A stretch of DNA of 64,000 nt from CAZLBC01 sp964557575 (GTDB lineage Bacteria > Planctomycetota > Phycisphaerae > SM23-33). A model generated the notes under the pieces. That model made no database searches. It had not been told where the DNA came from and worked only from the letters and a program-made list of their open reading frames with translations. The stretch is taken from positions 22,009-86,008 of the forward strand of contig CAZLBC010000012.1 of assembly GCA_964557575.1 (NCBI GenBank). The letters are read 5' to 3'. A program made the translations under genes and the position numbers. The stretch's first letter is position 1. Every line of letters begins with the position of its first letter. Below, piece after piece: positions 63,076 to 64,000 of the stretch.

Positions 63076-64000
63076 ATGTGTCGAATCGCGACCATGAACG
63101 CGCACCGGGGACGCTGCCCCCTCGGTCTCGTCGCCGCCATCATAGCGACGATCCTTCCCGCGCTCGGCATGGCGGGGGAAGCCGGCAGCGCAAAACGCGT
63201 GTGGTATCCCGCGCAGGACGGGCGTCCCGGCCGCCTGCGGGGTTTCAATCTCCTGGAGAAATTCCACCTGTCGCGGGGAAACCGTCCCTTCGTGGAAGAG
63301 GATTTTCGCCTGATCCACGAACTCGGGTTCAACGTCGTACGGCTCCCCATGGATTACCGCTGCTGGATCGTTGACGGGGACTGGACCCGGTTTGACGAGA
63401 AGACGCTGGAAGATATCGACCGGGCGGTCGCGTGGGGAAAGAAATACGCCATACATGTCTGCATAAACTTTCACCGCGCTCCCGGCTACACGGTCGCCCG
63501 GCCGCCGGAAAAGAAAAGCCTGTGGAACGATCCCGCGGCGCAGCGGGTCTGCGCGTCCCACTGGCGCATGTTCGCCCGGCGCTACCGGGATATTCCCCCG
63601 GAGCGGCTGAGCTTCAACCTGGTCAACGAGCCCGCCCGGATCGACGAAAAAACGTACGCACCCGTTGCACAGAAGCTTATCGATGCGATCCGCGCGGAAG
63701 ACGCCGACCGCCCCGTTATTTCCGACGGGCTGCAGTGGGGCAAACAACCCTGCCGGCTGTTGAGCGGCGAACACCTGATCCAGGCGACGCGGGGATATCA
63801 GCCGATGACGATCAGCCACTACCGGGCGTCGTGGATACGGGGCTCCGAGACGATGCCCCGACCGACGTGGCCGATGCCGGCCGCGATCGGTGGGTACCTC
63901 TACGGTCCGGCGCAGAAAAACATGAACGGCCCGATGAAACTGATCGTCAACCTCGATACGCAGGCCGAACTGCGCCTTCACGTGATGAAGGTTTCAAACC
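63076..64000 (+). CDS. GH5 family glycoside hydrolase (cellulase-like), 3' end beyond the window
   Basis: A partial gene of 308 codons. AAGGGGAAACGGC precedes the ATG. A signal peptide lies at about 1-40 (GLVAAIIATILPALGMA). The GH5 TIM barrel begins with RGFNLLEKFHL, and LGFNVVRLPMDYRCW gives the second-strand arginine. LSFNLVNEP, with the acid/base glutamate, is at about 180-190, followed by RPVISDGLQWG and a MTISHYRASW segment with the strand-six histidine and tyrosine. The nucleophile strand is probably beyond the end of the window. It would cleave a beta-1,4-linked glycan outside the cell. Confidence 0.9.
   Translation, partial: MCRIATMNAHRGRCPLGLVAAIIATILPALGMAGEAGSAKRVWYPAQDGRPGRLRGFNLLEKFHLSRGNRPFVEEDFRLIHELGFNVVRLPMDYRCWIVDGDWTRFDEKTLEDIDRAVAWGKKYAIHVCINFHRAPGYTVARPPEKKSLWNDPAAQRVCASHWRMFARRYRDIPPERLSFNLVNEPARIDEKTYAPVAQKLIDAIRAEDADRPVISDGLQWGKQPCRLLSGEHLIQATRGYQPMTISHYRASWIRGSETMPRPTWPMPAAIGGYLYGPAQKNMNGPMKLIVNLDTQAELRLHVMKVSN

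Noticed and set aside
1..64000. CRISPR arrays, insertion sequences, tRNA and rRNA genes
   Set aside because: I looked for regular repeats, transposase motifs and tRNA-like stems and saw none. A dedicated tRNA search was not possible here.

Overview
The window is bacterial chromosome with high visible G+C and short AT-rich islands in the intergenic spaces. It has no rRNA, tRNA, phage, insertion sequence or CRISPR array that I can see. The gene content points to a Gram-negative anaerobe of the Planctomycetota or a neighbouring deep lineage (Lentisphaerota, Hydrogenedentota). The reasons are DUF4159, NPCBM and DUF4091 proteins, a URO-D-like methyltransferase-type protein, a hydrazine-synthase-alpha-like CXXCH protein, prepilins with an FTLVE signature, and outer-membrane glycan genes. 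The phylum is an inference, because no marker gene was aligned. A run of exactly 100 N at 60028-60127 shows that this is a scaffold of draft or metagenome origin.

Layout. 1-6.4 kb (minus): a two-subunit class I fumarase/tartrate dehydratase followed by a ribose-type ABC importer, whose last gene fuses a permease to a membrane-tethered sugar-binding domain. 6.5-11.6 kb: a ThuA-like secreted protein, a double RidA-fold protein, a URO-D-like protein and a radical SAM protein of archaeal character. 11.6-18.7 kb (minus): trpD, two large secreted proteins and thioredoxin. 18.9-23.4 kb: small secreted or membrane proteins, among them two very small prepilin-like ORFs, a normal prepilin, a zinc-ribbon protein and a Ser/Thr kinase. 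23.5-35.2 kb: topA, a PabC-like aminotransferase and a Nif3 protein on the plus strand. On the minus strand a DUF4091 lipoprotein, pabB, a precorrin-2 dehydrogenase fused to a HemX-like membrane domain, and hemA follow in order.

35.2-44.4 kb (plus): tmk and holB, then a set of overlapping genes for cell-surface glycolipid: an MsbA-type exporter with a PDZ-like insert, a GT4 glycosyltransferase, a protein with two WaaP-like kinase domains, a GT9 heptosyltransferase-like protein, a DUF2062 protein and a possible DUF2617 protein. 44.5-50 kb: a parvulin lipoprotein, a 49-residue membrane protein and mfd.

50.1-57.7 kb (minus): eight tightly packed genes, most with ATGA overlaps. They encode an actin-fold ATPase annotated in other genomes as MutL/GlmL, a barrel-sandwich plus KOW protein, a DUF6754-like protein and five more proteins, most of them in the membrane. 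No glutamate mutase is present. This looks like a complete membrane machine of unknown function and is the best candidate for an undescribed system. 57.8-64 kb: a HEAT/discoidin/heme protein broken by the gap, a small membrane protein, galE with a good promoter, and the start of a GH5 glycosidase.
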